From the NCBI GenBank assembly GCA_965112735.1, contig OZ218956.1:1550001-1614000 (forward strand): a stretch of 64,000 nucleotides of DNA, read 5' to 3'. Position 1 is the first letter of the stretch; every line of letters starts with the position of its first letter. The notes under the pieces were generated by a model that did no database searches, was not told the origin of the DNA, and saw only the letters and a list, made by a program, of their open reading frames with translations. A program made the position numbers and the translations under genes. This stretch comes from Phaeosaccion multiseriatum. Taxonomy: Eukaryota > Ochrophyta, other classes. Positions 35,401-47,634 of the stretch are shown here, piece by piece.

Positions 35401-38400
35401 TCAGAGTAGACTCTCCCCGCTGCTCTCGCTCGGGGGACCGTTCCGAGTAGGCATGGCCTTGAGCACGTGCTCACATATGTACATGTCCCCGAGAATGTCG
35501 CAAGCCACATGCACTTGGGCCCTCTCCTTGCCGCCCAACCACCAGGGCAGGCGGTACCGCAGTTGCCGGAAGTTGTACTTGGCTGTAGCCCAATGACCGG
35601 GCAAGAATATCACCGCACACGCGATGAAGAGCGCTCCCAAGATGCTCGTCGAAGCAGCGATGATGATCATTTCCATCGACATGCCCGCCTCCTCCTCCTC
35701 CTTCAACACCGCCCATAGGAAGAAGTTGGCGACAGACACGACACCTACGCTGTCGCCGAGCTGGAGAACAACGTCCGATGCGAATATATCCTGCAGAAGA
35801 CCACTGCTTTCAGCTTCCAACACCTCGGCCGCAGCGGTGCTACAGTCCAAGGCGGAGGCAAAGCCCAACACCAAGAAGGACACCTCAACTGCGCTGCTTG
35901 TATTGGTCGCGGATGACGACAGCTGTCGCGCTTGCAGCTCCATCACTGACGCTTGCCCTATCTGTCCCGACTCCTCCTCGCCGTTCGCCGTCCAACCGTT
36001 TACCCCTCCCCATTCTTCTTGATACGCTCCACCTCCTCCTCCTGTCCCTACTGTAGCACCTGCCCCTCCTGCTTCCCCTGCCCCTTCTCCTCCTCCTGCC
36101 GCCGCTGCTGCCGTCGCTGCCGCTGCTCCTGGGGCTCCTCCTGCTTGTGACCGCGGTGAAGTTGGCGGGTGTGGTGGAAGATACGACGGACCCTGGAGCT
36201 GCAATCGACGCGCCTCTTCCTCTGAGTTCCAGACCACCTCACGAATGGAGTCGATGTAAATGTTGTCTGAGTCTATGAGCGACGAAAAGACATTGAGAGT
36301 CAGTTTGAAGGAACCCTGGATGCCGGCATTGAAGGTATCTGCACCAAGCCCGACCAGCACGCAAGTCCCGTTGAGGTAGTTCAGAGAATCGACACCGAAG
36401 TCGTCCGGAAGCGGCTCGAGTGTCGGAGCTGCTGTTGGGGCCAATGTTGGTGCTGTGCTTGGGGCGGCTGTTGGAGCTGCTGTTGGGGCTGCTGTAGGTG
36501 TTGCTGTTGGTGCTGCTGTTGGAGCTACTGTTGGTGCTGCTGTTGGTGCTGCTGTTGGTGCTGCTGTTGGTGCTGCTGTGGGCGCCTGAGGAAACGAGAG
36601 GTGGAGGAGGAGGGGGGGGGCAAGATTTGTCACTATCATCCGTTCAGAGGATAGAAGAGTGGGGGCACACTTTGCGCCCACAAAGGGAGACAAAGAGGAG
36701 GCAGAAGGAAGGGGGAGGGAGCGAAGGACAGTCGGAAGTAGGCAACACGAAGGGAGACCAATCAGCCAGTAGTAGGCAACACGAACCTCAGTCGGGGCAA
36801 GGGTTGGGGCAGTGGTCGGAGCCAGCGTAGGCGCCTGAGAGCGACGATTCGAGCACGGGCAAGAGCGGAGGAGAGTGGTTATACTACACGGGAGAGCAAG
36901 TAAGGAGGGAACAGGCATGACACAAACGAACCTGAGTCGGGGCAGCAGTTGGTGCAGCGGTCGGAGCAGCCGAAGGCGCCTGACAACGACGATTGGAAAA
37001 CATGCATGAATGAGAAGTGGGGTTGGAAGCAATCAAAGCGAAGGAAAGACAATCGACAAAACGATTTTGAGTCTGGGCTTAGCTAAGGTTGGGGCAGCGG
37101 TCGGAGCAAGTAGGCGCCTGAGCAAGACCATTCGAGAAAGGGCAACAGCGGAGGAGGACAGAGATTGTACACGCCGGTCTACAACAGAGACGTACACAGA
37201 AGGAGGAAGGAAGGATGGGCAATGGAGAACAGCACGAACCTGAGTCGGGGCCAAGGTTGGGGCAATGGTCGGAACAGCCGTAGGCGCCTGAACAAGACGA
37301 TTCGGAAACGCATGGAGAAGTTTGGTCACACAGACTGGCCTCACCGGGACAGGGTAAGGAAGGGGTGAGGGAATCGCCATTACGAACCAGAGTTGGGGCC
37401 ACAGATGGGGCGGCGGTGGGGGCAGTCGTAGGTGCCTGAGAAAGACGATTCGGAACAACCCATTCGGAAGGCGAAGCAAGGTGGTACAGGTGGGCTAGTT
37501 AGAGAACGAGCGAGCAAGGATGATGAAGGAGAGCCAAGAAATGCCAGCACGAACCTGAGTCGGGGCTAAGGTTGGGGCCACGCTCGGAGCAGCCGTAGGC
37601 GCCTGAGCAAGGCGATTCGGGACATCACAAGAATGAGAAACAAAGAACTTCCTTTAGCTTAGTCAGCTAGTCTAGCTAGGCTAACAGCGGTCAATTAGTA
37701 ATGGCAAAACAAACCTGAGTCGGCACTGCAGTTGGTGCGGCTGTTGGTGCTACGGTCGGAGCTGCTGTCGGTGCTACGGTCGGAGCTGCTGTGGGAGCTC
37801 TGGTCGGCGCTGCTGTGGGAGCTGGTGTGGGAGCGTTGGTGTATCCCAGGTCCAACTCTGCAGGAGGCATCTCTCCCGAGCCGTCTCCAATGTCAGATGT
37901 GCTCCCCGAGCCAAGTCTACCACTGAGAAATTATCGGGCAAAATATTACCGCAAAGGGGCAGTAGATGGGAGCAGGGAAGCGAGTAAACAGGAGAACGAG
38001 AAGTGAGGAGGAGAAGGAGTGAAGAGGAGCAGCGGACAGTAAGGGAGGAGCATTCCGGGAGCAAAGAAGTGGCTGAGGGGGGGCAGTCAGGATGTGGAGT
38101 GGAGGAGGGGTTTCAGGAGGAGTAGGGCGCCGAGACAGGGGATGGGGCTTCACACTGATGCAGTGGGTCCAGCACTGGGTCCATAGACTGCTCACAACAA
38201 AGCAAGAAGCACTTTTCTCACGCCCTCGTCAGGGCAGCACTTTCTAAATGCAGGAGATAGAGAGAGGGGGGGGGGGGGGGGGGAGAAGAAGCAGCCAGTA
38301 CTCGTTCACTCACCTAGCCCCCTCTCCCCAGCAGAATATGTTGGAGTTCGTGTCGAGGATGACACAAATGTGCTCATATCCAGTACACATGGCCACTGCG

Positions 38401-38956
38401 GTACGGCCTGTGCCGATGTCAATCTGTCGCACGGGAAAGAGACAAGAGAGAGGGGACGGAATCGCTGAGGTAGGGCCAGGTGTTGCCTGGCTGGGGCGAG
38501 TGGACGGCCATGGAGCGGGAAGCAAGGGACCGCCGTCGGAGCAGGAGAGAGTCGCCCCAGCTATAACAGACACACTCACGCACCTCCGCCAGACCAGCCA
38601 TATCCCCGGAAGCATCCCCAATAGTGCTGTCACCCGACTCCTGCCCCAACTCTCCGTTGAGGTTAGATCCCCAGCACTTTAATGCGCCTGTAAAAATAGA
38701 TGATAGCGGCATCGAAAGATGACGATGAGTGAACTTGAGTTTCGAGTATTCGAACTACAGAACAACAGTCCAGGAGGACATGTGCCCGCCGCCTTGCCTT
38801 ACCGTTGTCCAAAATAGCACACGTGTAGGCCCCCCCACAGGAGACGGCCGTTGCCGTCCGGCCGGTGCCGAGATTGACTGTAACCAGGTCGTCTCCCATA
38901 GTACTGGTGACGTGACCAGCGGACGTCTGTGAGTCAGTTCCCAGCTGCGAGACACG

Positions 38957-38990
<34 letters not shown>

Positions 38991-40325
38991 CAGGGGAGGG
39001 AGGACGTGGGATAGAAGTGAGAGTAGAAGAAGGAAGAAAAGACAAAAGAGGGGGAAGCATGATACAAGGCAAGCAAAGGGGAAAACACTGGTAGCAATAG
39101 GCAGCGGCGGTGAGGTAGGGGATGGTAGCTAGCACCACGAGATTGGGGATAGTAGCACCACGAGATAAAGGTCGGTGCTTACCTGGCCTACACGGGTCGA
39201 CGTGCATGCGGTGTGTGCGCAGTGCAAACGGGCGAGAGGAGCCCGTGGGCAGTGGGGAGAGAGGCACACGCGAGGAAGACAAGGGGGGAGAGAGGGCGAC
39301 GAGGGAAGGAATGAACGTACGCGCGTCAAATCCGTGCTGCATTCTGTCCAGACCAGGGGAGTGGGAAGGAAACCCAACGTCAAACCCAGCCCCTCCTCTA
39401 CGCTACACCCAAGTTTCGACTCCACTCACGCACCCGAGTTGTTACTTCCCCAGCACACCACATCAGCGGTGTCCAGTATGGCACAGGTGTGCCAGTCGCC
39501 GGCCGATATCGCCACAGCCGTCCGACCCGTCCCGAGGTCGACGTCAGCCGCGGCGGTGTCGGGGGACAGCACATCGTCAGTGCTCTCCGTACCCAGCTGG
39601 CCTTCGTCCCCGCGGCCGAAGCATCTGTAGTGGAGCACAGCGAGGGAACTTGTTGGTGGCCGAAGAGATTCCTTAGTAAAGCTAACGGACACCAGGTACA
39701 TATCACTCTGGATTGAGCGGAGGGAGGCGGACGGATTGACTTACCTGACTGCTCCATCGTTGAGCCGCACACATGTGTGGATATAGCCGACCGCGAATTC
39801 CTCAACGGTCCGGCCTGACAGAAAGTCAAGATTGCTCAGCGCACCCATCTCGCCCGTCATATCTCCCTCTCCGATACTCAGCACGGAGCCAGTTCCGGCC
39901 CCTCCCTCGGGGGATGCACCCCAGCAATAGGAGCCACCGGAGAAGATGGCACACTGGGTGTCACCCTGCCCGTGGCTCACTGAGATGGCGGTGCTGCCTG
40001 TTTGTATCATACTGTACGTTCGAATGCAGTTGTTGGGTGGGGGGGGCTCGGGGCTGAGTGTGTAGTTGTCAAATTCAGGAGTAGGAGGAGCAGGGTGAGA
40101 AATGCGCTCCCTTCCTTCGGGCAGTGCTCCTAAGGAGGAAGCATGTAAAGCGTTGTGACGCATTCACTTACGGCGTGAGGTCGGGAGTGGAAAAGTCTTG
40201 GTCGCTGGAAGTGTCGATGCCGAGCTGTCCGTTGGCATTTGCTCCTGTTCACATAGCAGCACATCGAAACCACGTCAGAAGGCAGGGCTGGAGACGCGAT
40301 AGGAAGAGAGAGAGAGAGGCGTCTC

Positions 40326-40421
<96 letters not shown>

Positions 40422-40913
40422 TTTCTCTTGCGCCTCTCTCTATGTGTGTGTGTGCGTGCTCTAGCTATGGGGGGGGGGCTCGATATTGCACACATTCAAG
40501 TCGTAGGCGGAGCCTGCCCTCGAAAGTCATCCGGTACAGAACTTACCCCAGCAGAAAATCGACCCATCGCCGTAGGACACACACGTATGATAGCGGCCAC
40601 CTCCAATCGAAGAGGGCGTCTCCCCGCTGAGGGAGGTGGGGAGCTGAACGCGGGTCATCGAGCCGCTTACCTCTCCAGAACTATCGCCGATGTTGGAGGA
40701 CCCATCGAAGCCAAGGGTGTTGTGATTTTGCGCACCCCAGCAGGTCACTTCGTCGTTAAACAAGAAGCATGTGTGTTCATCGCCAGTGTGGCAGGCCGCC
40801 GGGGCGGTGATTGCACTGCCTGCCGCAAATCTCTTGGGAGGCAGCAGTAGACATATCCATACTCGAATCATTAGCCTCTGCCGCACCATTTTCGGTTGCT
40901 GTCTACTAAACAT
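35401..40913 (-). CDS. RCC1-like seven-blade type I membrane protein, tandem copy B (intact)
   Basis: Exons: 40913-40547, 40244-40172, 40053-39745, 39624-39430, 39336-39183, 38944-38803, 38687-38584, 38423-38314, 37922-37715, 37602-37555, 37435-37388, 37287-37240, 36979-36932, 36834-36787, 36585-35401; total 1028 residues. A signal-like segment (about 15-35) precedes seven RCC1-type blades: [56 protein letters not shown] and NIFCWGEG. Most are preceded by HTC or YTC with AIL or similar, suggesting a seven-bladed propeller outside the cell. An APT-rich stalk (about 515-685) and a further domain ([18 protein letters not shown]) follow. The membrane helix is about 940-962 ([20 protein letters not shown]), with a roughly 65-residue tail. 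Exon 5 is the least certain, since it adds 51 atypical residues within a blade. Ligand and role are unknown; surface recognition or adhesion is plausible. Confidence 0.8.
37075..37130 (-). pseudogene. Degenerate stalk exon in copy B (also in A and C)
   Basis: Between the functional 48-nt stalk exons lies a sequence that keeps the acceptor CAG and starts GCGCCTACTTGCTCCGACC. It has lost two bases relative to its neighbours and reaches a stop ([12 protein letters not shown] in copy B). The equivalents are near 30983-31023 (A) and 43310-43350 (C). It is probably skipped; since all stalk exons are phase 0, skipping keeps frame. Confidence 0.55.
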
Positions 40914-41635
40914 GGCTCTTAATGCTCACGCAGCCCGCTCTGACAAGGGGAGGCAGGTGCAGACGATGGCGATGGTGTCCACTCTCGTGTGTATCCTATT
41001 TGGTGCTATGTTGAACAGCCTAAGGTCCATTCCTTACACGATCCGTGTCCGAACGCTCCTTCCTGTACCAACATGTTGCTGGTGCCCCCCCAGTGAGAAA
41101 AATAAAGAGAGAGAACTAAGGGGTTTCGAGAATGCACTACCACAGCTTTGCTCCCAATCGTATGTCTCCTATTGTCCTTATGGCTATCTCCTACCGATTT
41201 ATCTCTAGGTAAAGAGTAACAAGGAAAAGAAAAAAAGAGGAGAACGTCAGGGCTGGTGGTGGGCCCAGATCGAACATGAAACTGTAGCTCCGACGGCGGT
41301 GTTGGATGATTTTCAAACCACGACTCCAGAGAGAGAGTTTCGACCCCTGACACGCTATCGCTCACATTCTCGATAGCGCGCTATCGGCCGCCGGCCAATA
41401 GCGGATAGCGTGCCGGCTGGCGCCGGCCGATAGCGGATAGCGTGCCGGCTGGCGCCGGCCGATAGCGGATAGCGCGCCGGCTGGCGTCAGCTCTCCCCCC
41501 CCCCCCCCCCCCCGGTGCGGTAGCAGCTGACGCTGGCGATAGCGGATAGCGCGCCGGAGATAGCGGATAGCGTGCCGGCTGGCGCCGGCGATAGCGTTAG
41601 CGGATAGCGTGTCAGGGGTCGAAGAGTTTGCTCCC
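40914..41635. promoter_or_regulatory. 5' region of copy B with an inserted element
   Basis: Spacer between copies B and C. It matches the 5' region of copy A up to about 41330, then is interrupted by the inverted-repeat element at 41339-41623, which accounts for the extra length of this spacer. Confidence 0.55.
41339..41623. mobile_element. Inverted-repeat (MITE-like) element inserted between copies B and C
   Basis: A 21-bp terminal sequence (41339-41359, containing CGACCCCTGACACGCTATC) recurs perfectly inverted at 41603-41623. AGAGT flanks both ends (about 41334-41338 and 41623-41627) and could be a target duplication. Inside are GATAGCGGATAGCG units joined to GGCTGGCGCCGGC, plus a 15-base C run. 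The matching junction between copies A and B has no insertion and serves as an empty-site comparison. Non-coding; the family is unknown to me. Confidence 0.75.
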
Positions 41636-44600
41636 TCAGAGTAGACTCTCCTCGCTGCTCTCGCTCGGGGAGCCGTTCCGAGTAGGCATGGCCTTGAGCA
41701 CGTGCTCACATATGTACATGTCCCCGAGAATGTCGCAAGCCACATGCACTTGGGCCCTCTTCTTGCCGCCCAACCACCAGGGCAGGCGGTACCGCAGCTG
41801 CCGAAAGTTGTACTTGGCTGTAGCCCAATGACCGGGCAAGAATATCACCGCACACGCGATGAAGAGCGCTCCCACGATGCTCGTCGAAACAGCGATGATG
41901 ATCATTTCCATCGACATGCCCGCCTCCTCCTCCTCCTCCTTCAACACCGCCCATAGGAGGAAGTTGGCGACAGACACGACACCTACGCTGTCGCCGAGCT
42001 GGACCACAACGTCCGATGCAAATATATCCTGCAGAAGACCACTGCTTTCAGCTTCCAACACCTCGGCGGCAGCGGCGCTACAGTCCAAGGCGGAGGCAAA
42101 GCCCAACACCAAGAAGGACACCTCAACGGCGCTGCTTGTATTGGTCGCGGATGATGACAGCTGTCGCGCTTGCAGCTCCGTCACTGACGCTTGCCCTATT
42201 TGTCCGGACTCCTCCTCGCCGTTCGCCTTCCAACCGTTTACCCCTCCCCATTCTTCTTCTTGGTACCCTCCACCTCCTCCTCCTGTCCCTACTGTTGCAG
42301 CTGCCCCTCCTGCTTCCCCTGCCCCTTCTCCTCCTCCTGCCACTGCTGCTGCCGTCGCTGCCGCTGCTCCTGGGGCTCCTCCTGCTTGTGACCGCGGTGA
42401 AGTTGGCGGGTGTGGTGGAAGATACGACGGACCCTGGAGCTGCAATCGACGCGCCTCTTCCTCTGAATTCCAGACCACCTCACGAATGGAGTCGATGTAA
42501 ATGTTGTCTGAGTCTATGAGCGACGAAAAGACATGGAGAGTCAGTTTGAAGAAACCTTGGATGCCGGCATTGAAGGTATCTGCACCAAGCCCGACCAGCA
42601 CGCAAGTCCCGTTGAGGTAGTTCAGAGAATCGACACCGAAGTCGTCCGGAAGCGGCTCGAGTGTCGGAGCTGCTGTTGGGGCCAATGTTGGTGCTGTGCT
42701 TGGGGCGGCTGTTGGAGCTGCTGTTGGTGCTGCTGTAGGTGTTGCTGTCGGGGCGGCTGTTGGAGCTACTGTTGGTGCTAGTGTTGGTGCTGCTGTTGGT
42801 GCTGCTGTTGGTGCTGCTGTTGGTGCTGCTGTGGGCGCCTGAGGAAACGAGAGGTGGAGGAGGGGGGGGGGGCAAGATCTGTCACTATCATCCGTTCAGA
42901 GGATAGAAGAGTGGGGGCACACTTTGCGCCCACAAAGGGAGACAAGGAGGAGGCAGAAGGAAGGGGGAGGGAGCGAAGGACAGTCGGAAGTAGGCAACAC
43001 GAAGTAGTAGGGAACACGAACCTCAGTCGGGGCAAGGGTTGGGGCAGTGGTCGGAGCCAGCGTAGGCGCCTGAGAGCGACGATTCGAGCACGGGCAAGAG
43101 CGGAGGAGAGTGGTTATACTACACGGGAGAGCAAGTAAGGAGGGAACAGGCATGACACAAACGAACCTGAGTCGGGGCAGCAGTTGGTGCAGCGGTCGGA
43201 GCAGCCGTAGGCGCCTGACAACGACAATTGGAAAACATGCATGAATGAGAAGTGGGGTTGGAAGCAATCACAGCGAAGGAAGGCCACTCGACAAAATGAG
43301 TTTGAGTCTGGGCTTAAGGTTGGGGCAGCGGTCGGAGCAAGCAGGCGCCTGAGCAAGACCATTCGAGAAAGGGCAACAGCGGAGGAGGACAGAGATTGTA
43401 CACGCCGGTCTACAACAGAGACGTACACAGAAGGAGGAAGGAAGGATGGGCAATGGAGAACAGCACGAACCTGAGTCGGGGCCAAGGTTGGGGCGATGGT
43501 CGGAACAGCCGTAGGCGCCTGAACAAGACGATTCGGAAACGCATGGAGAAGTTTGGTCACACAGACTGGCCTCACCGGGACAGGGTAAGGAAGGGGTGAG
43601 GGAAACGCCAATACGAACCAGAGTGGGGGCCACGGATGGGGCGGCGGTCGGGGCAGTCGTAGGTGCCTGAGAAAGACGATTCCGAACAACCCATTCGGAA
43701 GGCGAAGCAAGGTGGTACAGGTGGGCTAGTTAGAGAACGAGCGAGCAAGGATGATGAAGGAGAGCCAAGAAATGCCAGCACGAACCTGAGTCGGGGCTAA
43801 GGTTGGGGCCACGCTCGGAGCAGCCGTAGGCGCCTGAGCAAGGCGATTCGGGACATCACAAGAATGAGAAACAAAGAACTTCCCTTAGCTTAGTCAGCTA
43901 GTCTAGCTAGGCTAACAGCGGTCAATTAGTAATGGCAAAACAAACCTGAGTCGGCACGGCAGTTGGTGCGGCTGTTGGTGCTACGGTCGGAGCTGCTGTC
44001 GGTGCTACGGTCGGAGCTGCTGTGGGAGCTCTGGTCGGCGCTGCTGTGGGAGCTGGTGTGGGAGCGTTGGTGTATCCCAGGTCCAACTCTGCAGGAGGCA
44101 TCTCTCCCGAGTCGTCTCCAATGTCAGATGTGCTCCCCGAGCCAAGTCTACCACTGAGAAATTATCGGGCAAAACATCACCGCAAAGGGGCAGTAGATGG
44201 GGGCAGGAAACCGAGTAAGAGGAGGAGGAGAAGTCAGGAGCAGAAGGAGTGAAGAGGAGCAGCGGACAGTAAGGGAGGAGCATTCCGGGAGCAAAGAAGC
44301 GGCTGAGGCTGAGGGGGTGGCTGAGGGGGGGCAGTCAGGATGTGGAGTGGAGGAGGGGTTTCAGGGGGAGTGCGGCGCCGAGACAGCGGATGGGGCTTCA
44401 CACTGATGCAGTGGGTCCAGCACTGGGTCCATAGACTGCTCACAACAAAGCAAGAAGCACTTTTCTCACGCCCGTCCTCAGGGCAGCACTTTCTAAATGC
44501 AGGAGAGAGAGGGGGGGTGGGGGGGGGGGAAGGAACAGAACTCGTTCACTCACTTGCCCCCCTCTCCCCAGCAGAATATGTTGGAGTTCGTGTCGAGGAT

Positions 44601-45196
44601 GGCACACATGTGCTCATATCCAGTACACATGGCCACTGCGGTACGGCCTGTGCCGATGTCGATCTGTCGCACGGGAAAGAGACAAGAGAGAGGGGACGGA
44701 AACGCTGAGGTGGGGCCAGGTGTTGCCTGGCTGGGGCGAGTGGACGGCCATGGAGAGGCAAGCAAGGGACCGCCGTCGGAGCAGGAGAGAGTCGCCCCAG
44801 CTATAACAGACACTCTCACGCACCTCCGCCAGACCAGCCATATCCCCGGAAGCATCCCCAATAGTGCTGTCACCCGACTCCTGCCCCAACTCTCCTTTGC
44901 TGTTAGATCCCCAGCACTTTAATGCGCCTATAAAATTAGATGATAGCGGGAACGAAAGACGACGATGAGTGAACTTGAGTTTCGAGTATTCGAACTACAG
45001 AACAACAGTCCAGGAGGACATGTGCCTGCCACCTTGCCTTACCATTGTCCAATATAGCACACGTGTAGGACCCTCCACAGGAGACGGCCGTTGCCGTCCG
45101 GCCGGTGCCGAGATTGACTGTAACCAGGTCGTCTCCCATAGTACTGGTGACGTGACCAGCGGACGTCTGTGAGTCAGTTCCCAGCTGCGAGACACG

Positions 45197-45245
<49 letters not shown>

Positions 45246-47634
45246 CAGGGGGGGGAGGACGTAGGATAGAAGTGAGAGTAGAAGAAGGAAGAAAAGACAA
45301 AAGAGGAGGGGGAAGCATGATACAAGGCAAGCAAAGGGAAGAACGTGGTAGCAATAGGCAGCGGCGGTGAGGTAGGGGATGGTAGCGCCACGACATAGGG
45401 GGTTGTAGCGACACGAGATAGGAGATGGTAGCTAGCACCACGAGATTGGGGATAGTAGCACCACGAGATAAAGGTCGGTGCTTACCTGGCCTACACGGGT
45501 CGACGTGCATGCGGTGTGTGCGCAGTGCAAACGGGCGAGAGGAGCCCGTGGGTAGTGGGGAGAGAGGCACACGCGAGGAGGACAAGGGGGGAGAGAGGGC
45601 GACGAGGGAAGGAATGAACGCACGCGCGTCAAATCCGTGCTGCATTCTGTCCAGACCAGGGGAGTGGGAAGGAAACCCAACGTCAAACCCAGCCCCTCCT
45701 CTACGCTACACCCAAGTTTCGACTCCACTCACGCACCCGAGCTGTTATTTCCCCAGCACACCACATCAGCGGTGTCCAGTATGGCACAGGTGTGCCAGTC
45801 GCCGGCCGATATCGCCACAGCCGTCCGACCCGTCCCGAGGTCGACGTCAGCCGCGGCGGTGTCGGGGGACAGCACATCGTCAGTGCTCTCCGTACCCAGC
45901 TGGCCTTCGTCCCCGCGGCCAAAGCATCTGTAGTGGAGCACAGCGAGGGAACTTGTTGGTGGCCGAAGAGATTCTTTAGTAGAGCTAACGGACACCAGGT
46001 ACTAATCATTCTGGATTGAGCGGAGGGAGGCGGACGGATTGACTTACCTGACTGCTCCATCATTGAGCCGCACACATGTGTGCTTATAGCCGACCGCGAA
46101 TTCCTCAACGGTTCGGCTTGACAGAAAGTCAAGATTGCTCAGCGCACCCATCTCGCCCGTCGCATCTCCCTCTCCGATACTCAAAACGAGGCCAGTTCCG
46201 GCCCCTCCCTCGGGGGATGCACCCCAGCAATAGGAGCCACCGGAGAAGATGGCACACTGGGTACCACCGTGCCCGTGGCTCACTGAGACGGCGGTGGTGC
46301 CTGTTTGTATCATACTGTACGTTCGAATGCAGTTGTTGGGTGGTGGGGCTCGGGGCTGAGTGTGTAGTTGTCAAATTGAGGAGAAGGAGCAGCAGGGTGA
46401 GACATGCGCTCCCTTCCTTGGGGCAGTGCTCCTAAGGAGGAAGTATGTAAAGCGCTGTGACGCATTCACTTACAGCGTGAGGTCAGGAGTGGAAAAGTCT
46501 TGGGCGCTGGAAGTCTCGATGCCGAGCTGTCCGTTGGTATTATCTCCTGTTCACATAACCGCAAAGCGAAACCACGTGTCAGAAGGCAGGGCTGGAGATG
46601 CATTAGGAAGAGACGGAGAAAGGCGTCTCTCTCTCTGTCTCTCTCTCATCTTCTCTCTCTCTTCTCTCTATCTCCATCTCTATCTCCCTCTCTCTTCTCT
46701 CTCTCTCACTCTCTCTCTCTCTCTCCCTCCCCCTCCCTCTCCCTCTCCCTCTCCCTCTCCCCCTGCCTCTCCCTCTCCCCCTCCCTCTCCCCCTCCCCCT
46801 CCCTCTCCCTCTCTCTCTCCCTCTCCCTCTCCCTCTCCCTCTCCCTCTCCCTCTCCCTCTCCCTCTCCCTCTCCCTCTCCCTCTCCCTCTCCCTCTCCCT
46901 CTCCCTCTCCCTCTCCCTCTCCCTCTCCCTCTCCCTCTCCCTCTCCCTCTCCCTCTCCCTCTCCCTCTCCCTCTCCCTCTCCCTCTCCCTCTCCCTCTCC
47001 CTCTCCCTCTCCCTCTCCCTCTCCCTCTCCCTCTCCCTCTCCCTCTCCCCCTCCCTCTCCCTCTCCCTCTCCCTCTCCCTCCCGCTCCCTATCTCTCCCC
47101 TCTCCCTCTCCCTCCCTCTCTCCCTCCCCCCCTCCCTCTCCCTCTCCCCCTCCCTCTCCCTCTCCCTCTGCTCTGCTCTGCTCTACTCTTACGGTTGGGG
47201 GCTCGGTATTACACACATTCAAGTCGTAGGAGCCCCCCATGAAAGGAAATGGGACCGAACTTACCCCAGCAGAAAATCGACCCATCGCCGTAGGACGCAC
47301 ACGTATGATAGGCGCCCCCTCCAATCGAAGAGGGCGTCTCCCCGCTGATCGAGGTGGGGAGCTGAACACGGGTCATCGAGCCGCTTACCTCCCCAGCATT
47401 ATCTCCGATGTTGGAGGACCCATCGAAGCCAAGGGTGCCGTCACTTGTTTCCTGGCCCCAGCAGGTCACTTCGTCGTTGAACAAGAAGCATGTGTGTTGA
47501 TCGCCAGTGTGGCAAGCCGCCGGGGCGGTGATTGCACTGCCTGCCGCAAATCTCTTGGGAAGCAGCAGGAGACACATCCATACTCGAATCATTAGCCTCT
47601 GATGCACCATTTTCGGTTGCTGTCTACTAAACAT
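41636..47634 (-). CDS. RCC1-like repeat membrane protein, tandem copy C (frameshifted)
   Basis: Exons: 47634-47265, 46546-46474, 46355-46048, 45927-45733, 45639-45486, 45184-45043, 44927-44824, 44663-44554, 44153-43946, 43833-43786, 43666-43619, 43518-43471, 43214-43167, 43069-43022, 42838-41636. It is the most diverged copy at the 5' end: the first blade reads [13 protein letters not shown] instead of CWGAQNHNTLGF. Exon 3 is one base shorter than in A and B, because the eight-G run near its start is here GGTGGGG (about 46341-46347). With the conserved splice sites the frame meets a stop soon after, so the gene is broken unless another acceptor is used. From the third blade onward the frame is open to the tail. 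A start three codons upstream (47643) is also possible. Confidence 0.75.
46727..47094. repeat. (CCCTCT)n expansion in intron 1 of copy C
   Basis: About 55 hexanucleotide units in the intron 46547-47264. The same intron in copies A and B has only 80-130 bases of CT repeat, so the expansion is later than the duplication. Confidence 0.95.

Noticed and set aside
39183-39336. Treating the fourth and sixth RCC1 exons of copy B as directly joined
   Set aside because: Exon 4 ends in phase 2 and exon 6 starts in phase 0. A middle exon is needed, and only the 154-nt one with acceptor at 39337 fits, although its residues look atypical.
29408-42500. Plus-strand frames inside the three RCC1-like copies
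   Set aside because: They are antisense to conserved exons, recur because the copies recur, and show no motif.
46360-47369. Frames of SPSPSP or SLSLSL on the plus strand and GEGEGE on the minus strand
   Set aside because: They are translations of the (CCCTCT)n repeat in intron 1 of copy C.
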